From Lachnospiraceae bacterium UBA3821 (GTDB lineage Bacteria; Bacillota; Clostridia; Lachnospirales; Lachnospiraceae), in the NCBI GenBank assembly GCA_002368865.1, contig DFDT01000110.1, positions 3,678-46,947 on the forward strand: a DNA stretch of 43,270 nt, read 5' to 3'. Of the stretch, positions 1 to 8,117 are shown piece by piece (within the stretch, counting starts at the first letter, position 1; each line of letters starts with the position of its first letter). The notes beneath the pieces are model-generated. The model ran no database searches. It had not been told where the DNA came from and was given only the letters and a program-made list of their open reading frames with translations. The translations under genes were made by a program, and so were the position numbers.

Positions 1-2
1 AC

Positions 3-809
3 CCGTGGTCAGTGATCAATTATCTTTCCAGGGGATGTCTGCCACAGGCATACTGGGTGAACACCGGAAAAAACGAGGTGTTGGAAGATGTGCTGAAAGT
101 GGCAACAGATGATATTACTGAGAAGCTGTATTCCCTTCTCCAGGGAGAATGTGTTATTGCCAGGATCGATCAGAATGTGGTATACAGATCGCTTGCGGAA
201 GATCCTGCGAATATCTACAGTCTGCTTCTGGTGGCCGGATATCTGAAGACTCCTAAGAAGGAACTTCAGGGCGATGGGGCGTGGCTGTGTGAGGTTTCCA
301 TACCGAACCGAGAGATAACGGCAGTGTATAAGAGCGAGATCCTCTCGCATCTGATGCAGATCGGTGCAATGGGGAGAGCTACAGCCAATAAGATTGCTGA
401 AAGTCTTTATTCACAGGATACAAAGAAACTTCAGGATGGAATAGGAGAATACTTAAAGAAGAGCATCAGCTTCTACGATGCCGGTGCGGAAGGGTTTTAT
501 CACGGGCTGGTTCTTGGGCTTGTTGCATTAATGGATAACCAGTACCGTATCAGGTCCAACAGAGAGTGCGGCGACGGACGATATGATATCAGCATGTTCC
601 CGAGGGAAAACAAGTATCCGGGGATGATCATGGAACTGAAATGGGATAAAGATCTGAAAGATGAAGAACTGGATGCATTATCTGCAGAGGCTCTTGATCA
701 GATAAATGAAAAAGGTTATGACACAGAAATGCATTCTGAAGGTATAACAGATATCATAAAATTTGGGATAGCCTTCTCTGGGAAAAAGGTAAAGATACGA
801 ACGGAATAA
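3..809 (+). CDS. AAA-ATPase-like / PD-(D/E)XK nuclease-superfamily protein, C-terminal part (5' end outside window)
   Basis: The reading frame is open to the left edge and reads PWSVINYL then QAYWVNT, which are typical mid-protein motifs of the AAA-ATPase-like family (PF09820) that carries a C-terminal PD-(D/E)XK nuclease-like domain (PF08011). The GTG at 12 is therefore internal, not a start. The nuclease-like core is visible near the C-terminus: GRYDISMFP followed about 14 residues later by a MELKWD strand, giving the D...ExK arrangement. What is seen is the last ~268 codons; an N-terminal P-loop ATPase is expected upstream but cannot be checked. The cellular role of this family is poorly known; it is abundant and multicopy in gut Clostridia and Bacteroidetes. 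It ends 12 nt before a separate promoter, so it is not obviously co-transcribed with what follows. Confidence 0.85.
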   Translation, partial: PWSVINYLSRGCLPQAYWVNTGKNEVLEDVLKVATDDITEKLYSLLQGECVIARIDQNVVYRSLAEDPANIYSLLLVAGYLKTPKKELQGDGAWLCEVSIPNREITAVYKSEILSHLMQIGAMGRATANKIAESLYSQDTKKLQDGIGEYLKKSISFYDAGAEGFYHGLVLGLVALMDNQYRIRSNRECGDGRYDISMFPRENKYPGMIMELKWDKDLKDEELDALSAEALDQINEKGYDTEMHSEGITDIIKFGIAFSGKKVKIRTE

Positions 810-818
810 ATATACATG

Positions 819-847
819 TTGAAAACCTTTTTCAGAGCATATATAAT
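819..847 (+). promoter_or_regulatory. sigma-A type promoter for the small membrane protein gene
   Basis: A -35 TTGAAA (819-824) and a perfect -10 TATAAT (842-847) are separated by 17 bp, about 70 bp before the ATG at 916. Confidence 0.7.
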
Positions 848-915
848 GACCCTATACAATCCATGCTGCCTTATACGGGCCGATCGTTTTCATGGATAAC
901 AGGAGGTAATGGAAA

Positions 916-1362
916 ATGGAATTGATAGATACGGTGGTTCAGGCTGTGGTAAAGGGCAGATTCACGACACAACAGGTATTGATCGCAGTGGTGGTGGTCG
1001 TGGCGGTGGTCGTAGGCGTGAAACTTCTGAAGGGTATCATGAAGACGGTTTCCATCGTCGGCGGCATAATCCTGCTGGCAATCTATTTCGGATTGGCAAC
1101 GCCGACGCAGATCAAATCGCTTGCCACGGAGACGGTGGGCGGCGCATATGAGAAATATCGCGCGGTCTCTCAGAGCATCGAGAAAGACGGTGACGAGGTT
1201 TACATCAAACTGGGCGGCGAGCGGATTCCGCTGTCGAAGGTTGTTTCTTACAAGGAGACACTGGACGGAAAGGTGCAGCTTCTGACCTCGGAGGGAACGT
1301 ATACCTCTGAAGATGAAGGGCTTTTGAAGTTCCTGGGAGAGATTTCCGACAAAAAGGATTGA
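916..1362 (+). CDS. Small two-TM membrane protein of unknown function
   Basis: 148 residues. The ATG at 916 follows an AGGAGG-type ribosome binding site at 901-906. The ATG at 909 lies in another frame and would be too close to that site. Residues ~18-38 are a valine-rich hydrophobic segment and ~46-63 a second one, followed by a ~85-residue soluble tail rich in Lys/Glu with the strand-like stretch VYIKLGGERIPLSKVV. I do not recognise the family. The shape suggests a membrane-anchored protein with a small beta-rich extracellular or cytoplasmic domain. It has its own sigma-A promoter and is followed by a ~70-nt gap with a hairpin, so it is probably monocistronic. Confidence 0.75.
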   Translation: MELIDTVVQAVVKGRFTTQQVLIAVVVVVAVVVGVKLLKGIMKTVSIVGGIILLAIYFGLATPTQIKSLATETVGGAYEKYRAVSQSIEKDGDEVYIKLGGERIPLSKVVSYKETLDGKVQLLTSEGTYTSEDEGLLKFLGEISDKKD

Positions 1363-1400
1363 ACTGCGAGTTAAATGACAAACACAGGATATTATATTAA

Positions 1401-1435
1401 AATACTCTTAAAAAAGAGAAGTGAGCAAGAGTATT
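1401..1435 (+). promoter_or_regulatory. Perfect inverted repeat directly before a start codon, with a competing inner hairpin
   Basis: AATACTCTT (1401-1409) is the exact reverse complement of AAGAGTATT (1427-1435), and the ATG of the next gene is at 1437. A second AAGAG at 1414-1418 can pair with the same CTCTT, so two mutually exclusive hairpins are possible around the ribosome-binding region. It could be a translational switch or an operator; the role is inferred. Confidence 0.5.
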
Positions 1436-1436
1436 T

Positions 1437-2258
1437 ATGAGTAAGACAATTTATCAGATGGCCGGTATGGTCCAGATACCGGAGGAAAAACAGGAAGAGT
1501 ATGAGCACTGCATTCGGAGGGTCCGGGAGCAGTGCCTTGCGCGTTTTAAGGGGAAAAGCACGGAGAAAATCCTGACAGGTATTTTGCAGGAGAGCATGTC
1601 TGAAACGATCTGTTGTCTGATGCGTGGCGGGGAGATCTGTCCTGTGCAGGACTATGCGGCGTGGCTGGAGGAGATTTTAGACAGGAAGATACGACTTCCC
1701 TGGAGAGGGCGCCTGTGGGAGCTGCTGCTGTTGCTGAAGCAGACGGAGAAATTTCGGGGGATATCGGATCTGGAAGTGTGGGAAAAGTGTCCTCTGGCCT
1801 TCACGGATGTGCCACAGGAGCAACTGCTGGCGGTGCTGTGTGTGGCGGATGCGCCAGAGTTACGGACGGAAGCATATCCGGCTTGGCAGAATATTTTCTC
1901 GGAACAGAGCAGAAGCCGGCTGGCGGATGGCACCTATGCTTTTCGCAGTGCCTGTCTGTCTTGGGTGTTTCGGCATATGACAGAGTGCGGTGATTTTGCG
2001 GCGCCGGAGGCACAGGTAGAGTTTCTGCGCAGGCTTGCGGTTTTGCTGGATGCGGATCTGCCTAAACGGCGGCAGCTAGCGCAGGAGAACGGTGCATGGG
2101 GATTGTTGGCGGAGATTTCCGTCTATGTGCTTCCGGCTGTGATCCTGAAAGCGTACGCCCAGGTGAGAGGCGGAGAATTTTGGGACCTGTGGTTTTCTAT
2201 GGGAATTCAGGGATATACGGATGTTGCGGAAAGGGCAGATGAGTACGGAGTATACTGA
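1437..2258 (+). CDS. Hypothetical protein, 273 aa, paired with an XRE regulator
   Basis: The protein is predicted to be soluble, largely alpha-helical and rich in Leu, Glu, Arg and Cys, with no signal peptide or membrane segment. It begins MSKTIYQMAG and contains helices such as WRGRLWELLLLLKQ and VEFLRRLAVLL. I do not recognise a family or catalytic motif. The ATG at 1437 has only a weak Shine-Dalgarno and sits right after an inverted repeat, so its translation may be controlled. The downstream XRE-family gene begins 15 nt after its stop with a strong ribosome binding site. The two are therefore probably one transcript, and the regulator may control this protein or its operon. Confidence 0.7.
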   Translation: MSKTIYQMAGMVQIPEEKQEEYEHCIRRVREQCLARFKGKSTEKILTGILQESMSETICCLMRGGEICPVQDYAAWLEEILDRKIRLPWRGRLWELLLLLKQTEKFRGISDLEVWEKCPLAFTDVPQEQLLAVLCVADAPELRTEAYPAWQNIFSEQSRSRLADGTYAFRSACLSWVFRHMTECGDFAAPEAQVEFLRRLAVLLDADLPKRRQLAQENGAWGLLAEISVYVLPAVILKAYAQVRGGEFWDLWFSMGIQGYTDVAERADEYGVY

Positions 2259-2273
2259 CAGGAGGCGGAAAGC

Positions 2274-2618
2274 ATGGGAAAACGGCGGGAGTATGACCCG
2301 AAAGTCGTGGGGCGGAATCTGAAGCGATTGCGGGAAGAGAGAGGGTATACCGTGGAGGAGATCCGGGAATATCTGTGCCTGGGGTCTGTCCAGGCGGTGT
2401 ATAAATATGAGAACGGTAAGAGTTATCCGGCGGCGGATGCATTGTTGGCCTTGATGGAACTCTATGATGTCAAGGTGCAGGATATTGTAGAGTCCTGCAG
2501 AACGGATCGGTTTAGACAAGTGGTACTTTTGTTTTTCCATAAGGTGAAATGGAGAGAGCGGACAGAGCGGAGGTATTGGAGCGGGATTGCGGAGAAGGTC
2601 TCCCTTGTGCTCCGTTAG
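2274..2618 (+). CDS. XRE-family helix-turn-helix transcriptional regulator
   Basis: 114 residues with an N-terminal HTH_3/XRE DNA-binding domain at about residues 9-66: VGRNLKRLREERGYTVEEI, then a recognition-helix region SVQAVYKYENGKSYP and the closing helix ALLALMELYDV. The C-terminal ~45 residues are basic and short, with no recognisable sensor domain. The ATG at 2274 has a strong AGGAGG site at 2261-2266. It lies just downstream of the unknown 273-aa gene and is probably cotranscribed with it. The next gene has its own promoter. Targets cannot be read from the sequence; autoregulation of the pair is a reasonable guess. Confidence 0.85.
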   Translation: MGKRREYDPKVVGRNLKRLREERGYTVEEIREYLCLGSVQAVYKYENGKSYPAADALLALMELYDVKVQDIVESCRTDRFRQVVLLFFHKVKWRERTERRYWSGIAEKVSLVLR

Positions 2619-2664
2619 CGGATTCTGGGAGCTCTGAAGAACGAGGAACGACAGGGAGGCTTTG

Positions 2665-2693
2665 TTGACAAAGAAACTGTAATAGAGTAAAAT
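2665..2693 (+). promoter_or_regulatory. sigma-A promoter ahead of the zinc-ribbon protein run
   Basis: TTGACA (2665-2670), 17 bp, TAAAAT (2688-2693). This is a near-consensus promoter about 70 bp before the ATG at 2764 and probably drives the long forward gene run. Confidence 0.75.
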
Positions 2694-2711
2694 TATTAAG
2701 ATAAACATATA

Positions 2712-2734
2712 CGGAATGTGACTGACGCATTCCG
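2712..2734 (+). promoter_or_regulatory. Inverted repeat in the leader of the zinc-ribbon gene
   Basis: CGGAATG (2712-2718) and CATTCCG (2728-2734) form perfect 7-bp arms around a 9-nt spacer, just downstream of the predicted transcription start. It could be an operator or an mRNA hairpin. Confidence 0.45.
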
Positions 2735-2763
2735 CTGATCAGAGAAAAAAGAGGTGCGTGGAA

Positions 2764-4266
2764 ATGAAGTGTCCCAACTGTAATGCCGAGATCGCAGACA
2801 ACAGTAAATTTTGTTCCAAGTGCGGTACGAAGATAGAAGCCGTTGCAAAAGAGGAGTCAAAGAAGCCGGAAGAGACGGTCAAGTGCATCAAGTGCGGCGC
2901 AGAGTTAAAAAAGGGAGCGAAGTTCTGCGCAAAATGCGGATCGTCTCAGATACCCGAGACGAAGCAGGAGCCCAAGCCCGCGGAGGCGAAGCAGGAGCCC
3001 AAGCCTACGGAGGCGAAGCCGCAGCCCAAGGCAATTCCTCCGATGCCGGTACAGCCGTGGAAGTCAGAATCGCAGCCCGCTCCGGCACCGGAGCAGAAAA
3101 AGAAGAAATTCCCGGTGATTCCGGTGATCGTGGTTCTTGCGATTGCAGTGATCGGAGGTTTCTTGGCGTTGAGAGGTTCCTCGGATTCCGGAAAGGAACA
3201 GGCAGACAATAGACCATCCAATGCTTCGGTGGAGTCATCCGTCACAGAATCCACAACTGCCGGCCAGACAACGTCCGGCGAGACCGTCCCTGCAACCACA
3301 GAGCAGACGGAGAATTCCGGTTCCAAGGGAGATCCTGCACTGTTGGATGCGGTAGATGAGAAAGTGGCCGAAGCAAGGGATGCATTGCAGGAGAGTGCCT
3401 ACGGCAACGCTGTCAAGCTGGGTACGGAGGCAATTTCCCGGTACATGGAGATTGCGAAGGAGAATAATCTGAAAGAGGAGGCACAGAGTAAGATACAGGC
3501 AGCTTTCAAGGTTGTATCAGATGCAGCGGTGACGTATTGTTCCGGGATTGAGGAGCAGTCGCTTGGAAATGCAGGATTTAACGAAGTGAGGAACACCACG
3601 CAGCCGATCATAAAATTGTTGGATTCCTTGAAAGGTGAGGGATATAATATTGATGATACGGAATTCATGACCTATCAGGAGGGTGTGATCCCTCGATTTA
3701 AGGATTATTATATTCAGAAGATCAACGAGATCACAGAGCGGGAACAGTGGTCCCGGGATGAAGCATGGACTTATGCAAAACAGGCATATTCCATCCAGGA
3801 TAACGGGGAGACCTTGCTGTTTGATGAGTATGATCTGGAAGATCCCCTGCAGATGCGCTTTGTCTATTGCCGTGGCTGGATTTACAGAAAACGTTGCGAG
3901 ACCGGCTTGGCAGACGGATCCATGACGCAGGAGGAAGCGTTTGATTACATGATAGAGGTATTGCAGGAAACGGATTATAATCTGCTTGTGCTGGATGACC
4001 TGATCGCATACGGTAAGGCAGCCGGGAAGGATGTTTCCAAATACCAGAATGCGTATGATGCCATTATCGAGAAGGTGAAGGAAGAACAGGGGCTGACCAT
4101 TGTAAATACGGGAGCGAAGAATTCCGATACGACCGTAGATATGAAAAAATTCTGGTATTTTAATGACTTGGATGGGGACGAGAAATACAAGGTCGATGCG
4201 TACAACGGAACGACAAAAGCGACCAGAGAATGGATCCGGGAAAATATACCGGAGTATTTTAAGTGA
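2764..4266 (+). CDS. Zinc-ribbon membrane protein with large C-terminal domain
   Basis: 500 residues from the ATG at 2764, chosen over the GTG at 2758 because GAGGTG (2751-2756) is then 7 nt away and the protein starts MKCPNC, typical of this class. Two zinc-ribbon (double CxxC) modules lie at residues ~3-20 and ~41-58. A Lys/Glu/Pro/Ala-rich linker follows (~64-112), then one transmembrane helix (~116-137), a Ser/Thr-rich stretch (~138-190) and a ~300-residue, mostly helical domain. The N-terminus is thus probably cytoplasmic and the large domain extracytoplasmic. The final ~45 residues (KFWYFNDLDGDEKYKVDAY) look like a small folded module. Function is unknown. The stop overlaps the next start by one base (TGATG), so translational coupling is likely. 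Confidence 0.8.
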   Translation: MKCPNCNAEIADNSKFCSKCGTKIEAVAKEESKKPEETVKCIKCGAELKKGAKFCAKCGSSQIPETKQEPKPAEAKQEPKPTEAKPQPKAIPPMPVQPWKSESQPAPAPEQKKKKFPVIPVIVVLAIAVIGGFLALRGSSDSGKEQADNRPSNASVESSVTESTTAGQTTSGETVPATTEQTENSGSKGDPALLDAVDEKVAEARDALQESAYGNAVKLGTEAISRYMEIAKENNLKEEAQSKIQAAFKVVSDAAVTYCSGIEEQSLGNAGFNEVRNTTQPIIKLLDSLKGEGYNIDDTEFMTYQEGVIPRFKDYYIQKINEITEREQWSRDEAWTYAKQAYSIQDNGETLLFDEYDLEDPLQMRFVYCRGWIYRKRCETGLADGSMTQEEAFDYMIEVLQETDYNLLVLDDLIAYGKAAGKDVSKYQNAYDAIIEKVKEEQGLTIVNTGAKNSDTTVDMKKFWYFNDLDGDEKYKVDAYNGTTKATREWIRENIPEYFK

Positions 4267-5423
4267 TGAAGGAAAATAAAAATCCAAATAAAGCGGTGGC
4301 GCCGATCATTATACTGTCGTTGTTTCTTATGACGACAGTATTTTCCATATTTGCAAATGCAGGCTGGGGGACCGGGATCGACGCGGAACCGGAGCTCATG
4401 ACATTTGAGTATACACAGCTGCCGGTAGACGTTTCCGGCAATGATGCACTGCAGGCTGCATCCGCGACGGTTTCCGGCGGAAATGCGGGAAACCCGGTAC
4501 ACACCTATCCCGTCCCGGGATATGATTTCACAACGGATGAGATCACGGTGCGGATAGCGGGATTGGAGAGAGATTACACGATTGCGTTTGTCAATGACCT
4601 GCATTTGATCATGGATCATGAATCCGGCGATGTCACAGAAGACAATCTGCCGTTGGTTGAAAACAGATATCAGACATTGGCGATGACAGAGGAAGGAGTT
4701 TCTGCGGAGGAGCTCTGGCCCGAGGTTATCAATTATCTGAATTATAATGATTTTGATGCAGTGATCTTTGGCGGAGATCTCCTGGACTATTGCAGTAATT
4801 CCAATATTATGGCATTGAACGCAGAACTCAAAAGACTGAAATATCCTGCAGACAGGGTCATGTACCTGCGTTCGGATCATGACTATGGCGGCTGGTATGG
4901 CGGGAGCGGGTTCACCGACAGCGACGGTATGAGGCTGCAGACATTGGTGCTGGATGGAGACAATCCAAATAAATGCATTGAATTCGATGATCTTATGATC
5001 GTGGGGATCAATAAATCGTACCGCAATATTTCTGCGGAGGCACATCAGTTTATTCGGGAAAAACTGAATCAGGACAAGCCGGTGATTCTGGCGACCCATG
5101 TGCCGTTTTACTCCAAAGTGGATGATTCTTTGAAGCAGGAGTCCATGCAGGTTCGAAACAGGATCTATTACTGGAGTCATGACAACGGAGTTTATCTGCC
5201 GAATAAGGAGACGACGGAACTGATCAATGAGATGTATGCGGAGGATTCCAAGGTAGTGCAGATTGTTGCGGGGCATTTACATGCAAAATGGGACGGGTAT
5301 GTTACAGAGACCATAAAAGAGCATATTTTTGCGCCTACATTTGAAGGGAAAATAGGGATCATACATGTGGTTGGAGAGAGCGCGGAAGAGAGAACGGAAG
5401 TGCAAACTGAAGATGCGGATTAA
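4266..5423 (+). CDS. Membrane-anchored calcineurin-like metallophosphoesterase
   Basis: 385 residues from the ATG at 4266, which shares its A with the previous TGA stop. A hydrophobic signal/anchor (~10-32) places the enzyme outside the membrane. Metallophosphoesterase signatures appear in order: DLH (~111-113), GGDLLD (~169-174), a GNHD-equivalent that reads SDHD (~203-206), THVPF (~277-281) and GHLHA (~336-340). The usual Asn metal ligand of GNHD is Asp here, a small but real departure from the family. The substrate (a phosphoester or nucleotide) cannot be told from sequence. It is embedded between a zinc-ribbon membrane protein and a secreted beta-propeller protein, suggesting an envelope task shared by the three. 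Confidence 0.85.
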   Translation: MKENKNPNKAVAPIIILSLFLMTTVFSIFANAGWGTGIDAEPELMTFEYTQLPVDVSGNDALQAASATVSGGNAGNPVHTYPVPGYDFTTDEITVRIAGLERDYTIAFVNDLHLIMDHESGDVTEDNLPLVENRYQTLAMTEEGVSAEELWPEVINYLNYNDFDAVIFGGDLLDYCSNSNIMALNAELKRLKYPADRVMYLRSDHDYGGWYGGSGFTDSDGMRLQTLVLDGDNPNKCIEFDDLMIVGINKSYRNISAEAHQFIREKLNQDKPVILATHVPFYSKVDDSLKQESMQVRNRIYYWSHDNGVYLPNKETTELINEMYAEDSKVVQIVAGHLHAKWDGYVTETIKEHIFAPTFEGKIGIIHVVGESAEERTEVQTEDAD

Positions 5424-6420
5424 GGTGATGACGGCAGTTTTTCTGTTCTTGTTCAGCGTGACTGCGATCGGGAGGAGATTCACGGTTCATGCGGTGGAGC
5501 AGGAGGAGCATATCATGTCGACACCGGGAGATGTATGTGCTTACGATGATCCCAATCCTTGGCCGGGCGCTTTTCATGTGCCCACCCAAGTGTATTATAA
5601 GAACGGTGATTTCTTTCTGGCGGATGCCTATAATCATCAGGTGCTTCATGCGGCGGATTGCGCCAGTGCGCCTGAAGGCTGGGGGCCGGTGGGCGTAGGC
5701 TTGTTCAGACCCCATGCCATTGCATCGGACGGTGAAGTCTATATGGTGGTCGATACGGACAACAACCGGGTGGTCACCTATGCAAAGACAGACATCGGAT
5801 TTCAGGTAGTGGAATGCTTTGAAAATGTGGGGGTACGGCCGCATTATGTGGTATATGATGCATCCACCAGGCAGTTCTATGTGTGGAGTTCCATGACGGG
5901 TACAATGTATCTGTACAAGCGAAATGGGAACGGATTACAGGTCACGCTGCGCAGAACCGCATATATCCGGGATCTGGATGGCTGTTACACCAGGTCCTTC
6001 ACCATCGATGGGGCGAATCTCTATTTTCCCAGCATGGGCAAAGGTTCCATCTATGTGGTGAACAAGCGGAGCTTCCGGACGAAGGCGGTGTATGGTGTAG
6101 CGGCGGAGATCGGAGGTATGGTGCAGCTGCGGCATGAGCAGAATTACTTTTATCTGGTGACATCCTCCGATGCGGCATATGATCAGACGAAGGCAACGAT
6201 CGTCAGGAGCAGGACGTTGGAAGGATTCGGCAGCGGAAGCTACGAAGACATCAGGAGCAGATTTCCGGAGCTGGACGGGGTGCCGTATTATATTGAACAT
6301 CTGGAAGACGGACATTATTACACGCCGGTCATCGAAGGGCAGACCAGCCCGTATATCTGCAGGTTTGACATTGTAAATGATGAAATTGTGAATGTGATGA
6401 ATTTTAAATATAGGGAATGA
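5413..6420 (+). CDS. Secreted NHL/beta-propeller-like protein
   Basis: 335 residues from the ATG at 5413, which overlaps the preceding gene by 11 nt. Starting here gives a clean signal peptide (MRIKVMTAVFLFLFSVTAIG). Frames further upstream add a charged stretch without a better ribosome binding site. The mature part contains recurring short strand motifs of NHL/six-bladed propellers, for example FFLADAYNHQVLHA, YMVVDTDNNRVVTYA and LYFPSMGKGSIYVV. No catalytic residues are evident; such proteins usually bind sugars, lipids or other proteins. Its position between a phosphoesterase and an MFS permease hints at an envelope ligand handled by the set, but this is inference. Confidence 0.7.
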   Translation: MRIKVMTAVFLFLFSVTAIGRRFTVHAVEQEEHIMSTPGDVCAYDDPNPWPGAFHVPTQVYYKNGDFFLADAYNHQVLHAADCASAPEGWGPVGVGLFRPHAIASDGEVYMVVDTDNNRVVTYAKTDIGFQVVECFENVGVRPHYVVYDASTRQFYVWSSMTGTMYLYKRNGNGLQVTLRRTAYIRDLDGCYTRSFTIDGANLYFPSMGKGSIYVVNKRSFRTKAVYGVAAEIGGMVQLRHEQNYFYLVTSSDAAYDQTKATIVRSRTLEGFGSGSYEDIRSRFPELDGVPYYIEHLEDGHYYTPVIEGQTSPYICRFDIVNDEIVNVMNFKYRE

Positions 6421-6427
6421 TTCGGAT

Positions 6428-7666
6428 ATGGTCTTTTTGAAAGATAAAGTGAAAAACAGACAACTCATACTGACCTACTTTGCATTTTTGATCAACGGAA
6501 TGCTGGCGCTGTCCATCGGTGCACTGCTTCCTTTTATCCGGGATGCCAGAGGATTGGAGTATGCGTTTTGCGGACTGATCGTGAGTCTGCACTCTGTGGG
6601 AAATCTGATGTCTAGCTTCTTAGGAGGGGCATTGCCTCTGTGGGTCGGACCGAAAAAAAGTATTTTGTTTTTTGAACTGTTCTTTGGTATTTCTTATGTA
6701 CTGATTCTGTTTGGCAGCAGTAATATAGTGCTGGCGCTGGCTTTTTTCCTCACCGGATTTGCAAGGGGGGCTGCCAGCAATTATTGCAATCTGAAGATCA
6801 ACAGTCTGGCGCCGGGGAAAGCATGGCTTATCAACGGACTGCATGGAATGTTTGCCATCGGCGCATTTTTGTTTCCCATCCTATTGATGCTGGTCACCAG
6901 ACAGGCGGATGCCAATTGGGTGTATGTCTGCGGGATGATGACCGGTGTGGGTGTGCTGGTCTGGGTTCTGTATCTGCTGATTCCGGAAGCGGAAGCTTCG
7001 GCGAAGAAGCCGGAGGGAGCGGCCGGAGATCGTTCCGAGGGAGACGGCATGGCAAAAGAACGCCGGGCGGAAGCGCAGGGAAAATTTGCATTCTTCAGGG
7101 AACCGTTATTTTATCTGTGTATCGGCACCCTGTTCTTTTATTTGTGTGCGGAGCAGGGAGTGATTGGCTGGATGATCACGTATTTTAAAGACACAGGGCT
7201 GTTGGCGCCTTCTCTGGCGCAGATTACGGCCAGTGTGCTGTGGATCATGATCCTGGCGGGAAGGTTGACCACCGCGTACCTGACCACGAAAGTGGAGAAG
7301 GAAAAACTGCTTCCCGTGATGGGGGCAGGTCTGGTGGGATTTTTTGTCTTGCTGCTGTTGAGCCGGACAACCTTGTGGATCATGGTGGGAATCATGGGAT
7401 TCGGCTATAGCATGGCTGGTATTTATCCTACGACCGTGTCGTTTTCAGGCAGACTGATCCAGAAATATCCGCTGTCGTGGAGTTTTGTACTGACAACGGC
7501 AAGCTTTGGCTCCATTCTGATGCCGTCGGTGATCGGCAGGATCGCTGCGGATGCGGGTATTTTTTACGGAATGGCATCCATTGCGGCAGCGATCGCGGTG
7601 GACATTGTGTTTATTGTGGCACTGGTGTTGTATGTATCCAAACATAAGGCGGAGCCGGAGGTATGA
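6428..7666 (+). CDS. Major facilitator superfamily permease
   Basis: 412 residues with about 12 hydrophobic helices in two halves separated by a charged central loop (~190-225, KKPEGAAGDRSEGDG). It starts with a short basic leader and FLINGMLALSIGALLPFIRD, resembling the fucose-permease-like branch of the superfamily. The helix 2-3 loop GGALPLWVGPKKS is a diverged MFS signature loop. The ATG at 6428 is 7 nt after the previous stop, with a weak AGGGA site. The substrate is not determinable; its neighbours (phosphoesterase, propeller protein) suggest uptake or export of a sugar- or lipid-like envelope compound. Its 3' end overlaps the next start by 4 nt. Confidence 0.85.
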   Translation: MVFLKDKVKNRQLILTYFAFLINGMLALSIGALLPFIRDARGLEYAFCGLIVSLHSVGNLMSSFLGGALPLWVGPKKSILFFELFFGISYVLILFGSSNIVLALAFFLTGFARGAASNYCNLKINSLAPGKAWLINGLHGMFAIGAFLFPILLMLVTRQADANWVYVCGMMTGVGVLVWVLYLLIPEAEASAKKPEGAAGDRSEGDGMAKERRAEAQGKFAFFREPLFYLCIGTLFFYLCAEQGVIGWMITYFKDTGLLAPSLAQITASVLWIMILAGRLTTAYLTTKVEKEKLLPVMGAGLVGFFVLLLLSRTTLWIMVGIMGFGYSMAGIYPTTVSFSGRLIQKYPLSWSFVLTTASFGSILMPSVIGRIAADAGIFYGMASIAAAIAVDIVFIVALVLYVSKHKAEPEV

Positions 7667-8091
7667 CAGAGACTTTGGGAACAATCCGGGAAGAAAAACA
7701 TGCAACAGGAAAAGGTGCAACAGGCAAGGGAGGGAAGGACGGGCTATTGATCACTGGGCTGCTGATAGCCGGGTTTGTGATAGCAGGGCTGTATGGGCTG
7801 AAATACCGTCAGGGCGGAGACGTGCTGCAGGTCAGCGTGGCCGGCGAGGTGGTGCAGACTTATCTGCTGGAGCAGGATGCGGATGTGGTGATCCGGGGCG
7901 TAAACGGAGGCACCAATCATCTGCACATTGAGGGCGGGCAGGCATGGCTTACGGAGGCTTCCTGTCCGGACAAATTATGCGTTCACATGGGCAGGATCTC
8001 CGGAGAAGGGCAGACGATCGTCTGTCTGCCGAATCAGGTGGTACTTGAAGTTTTGGACGCGCAATCAGAAACAAAATCAGGAATGAAATAA
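7663..8091 (+). CDS. NusG domain II-containing membrane-anchored protein
   Basis: 142 residues. The ATG overlaps the MFS gene's TGA (ATGA), implying coupling. After a charged N-terminus there is one transmembrane helix (~28-46), then a NusG domain-II-like beta domain (PF07009) with the family signature CPDKLCVHMG followed by QTIVCLPNQVVLEV. The two Cys of CPDKLC and the later Cys are typical. This is not the transcription factor NusG, only a protein with the related barrel fold, probably extracytoplasmic. It is followed by a Gx-transporter gene. The same pairing is widespread in Firmicutes, and I recall similar proteins (EetA/EetB) in flavin-based electron-transfer loci. Confidence 0.85.
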   Translation: MTETLGTIREEKHATGKGATGKGGKDGLLITGLLIAGFVIAGLYGLKYRQGGDVLQVSVAGEVVQTYLLEQDADVVIRGVNGGTNHLHIEGGQAWLTEASCPDKLCVHMGRISGEGQTIVCLPNQVVLEVLDAQSETKSGMK

Positions 8092-8117
8092 GAAAAGGCA
8101 GGGCAGGGGGCGTTTAC

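Noticed and set aside
3975..5276. Minus-strand open frame of 433 codons opposite the zinc-ribbon and phosphoesterase genes
   Set aside because: Composition is atypical (many His, Arg, Ile), it spans two real genes, and it has no start signal.
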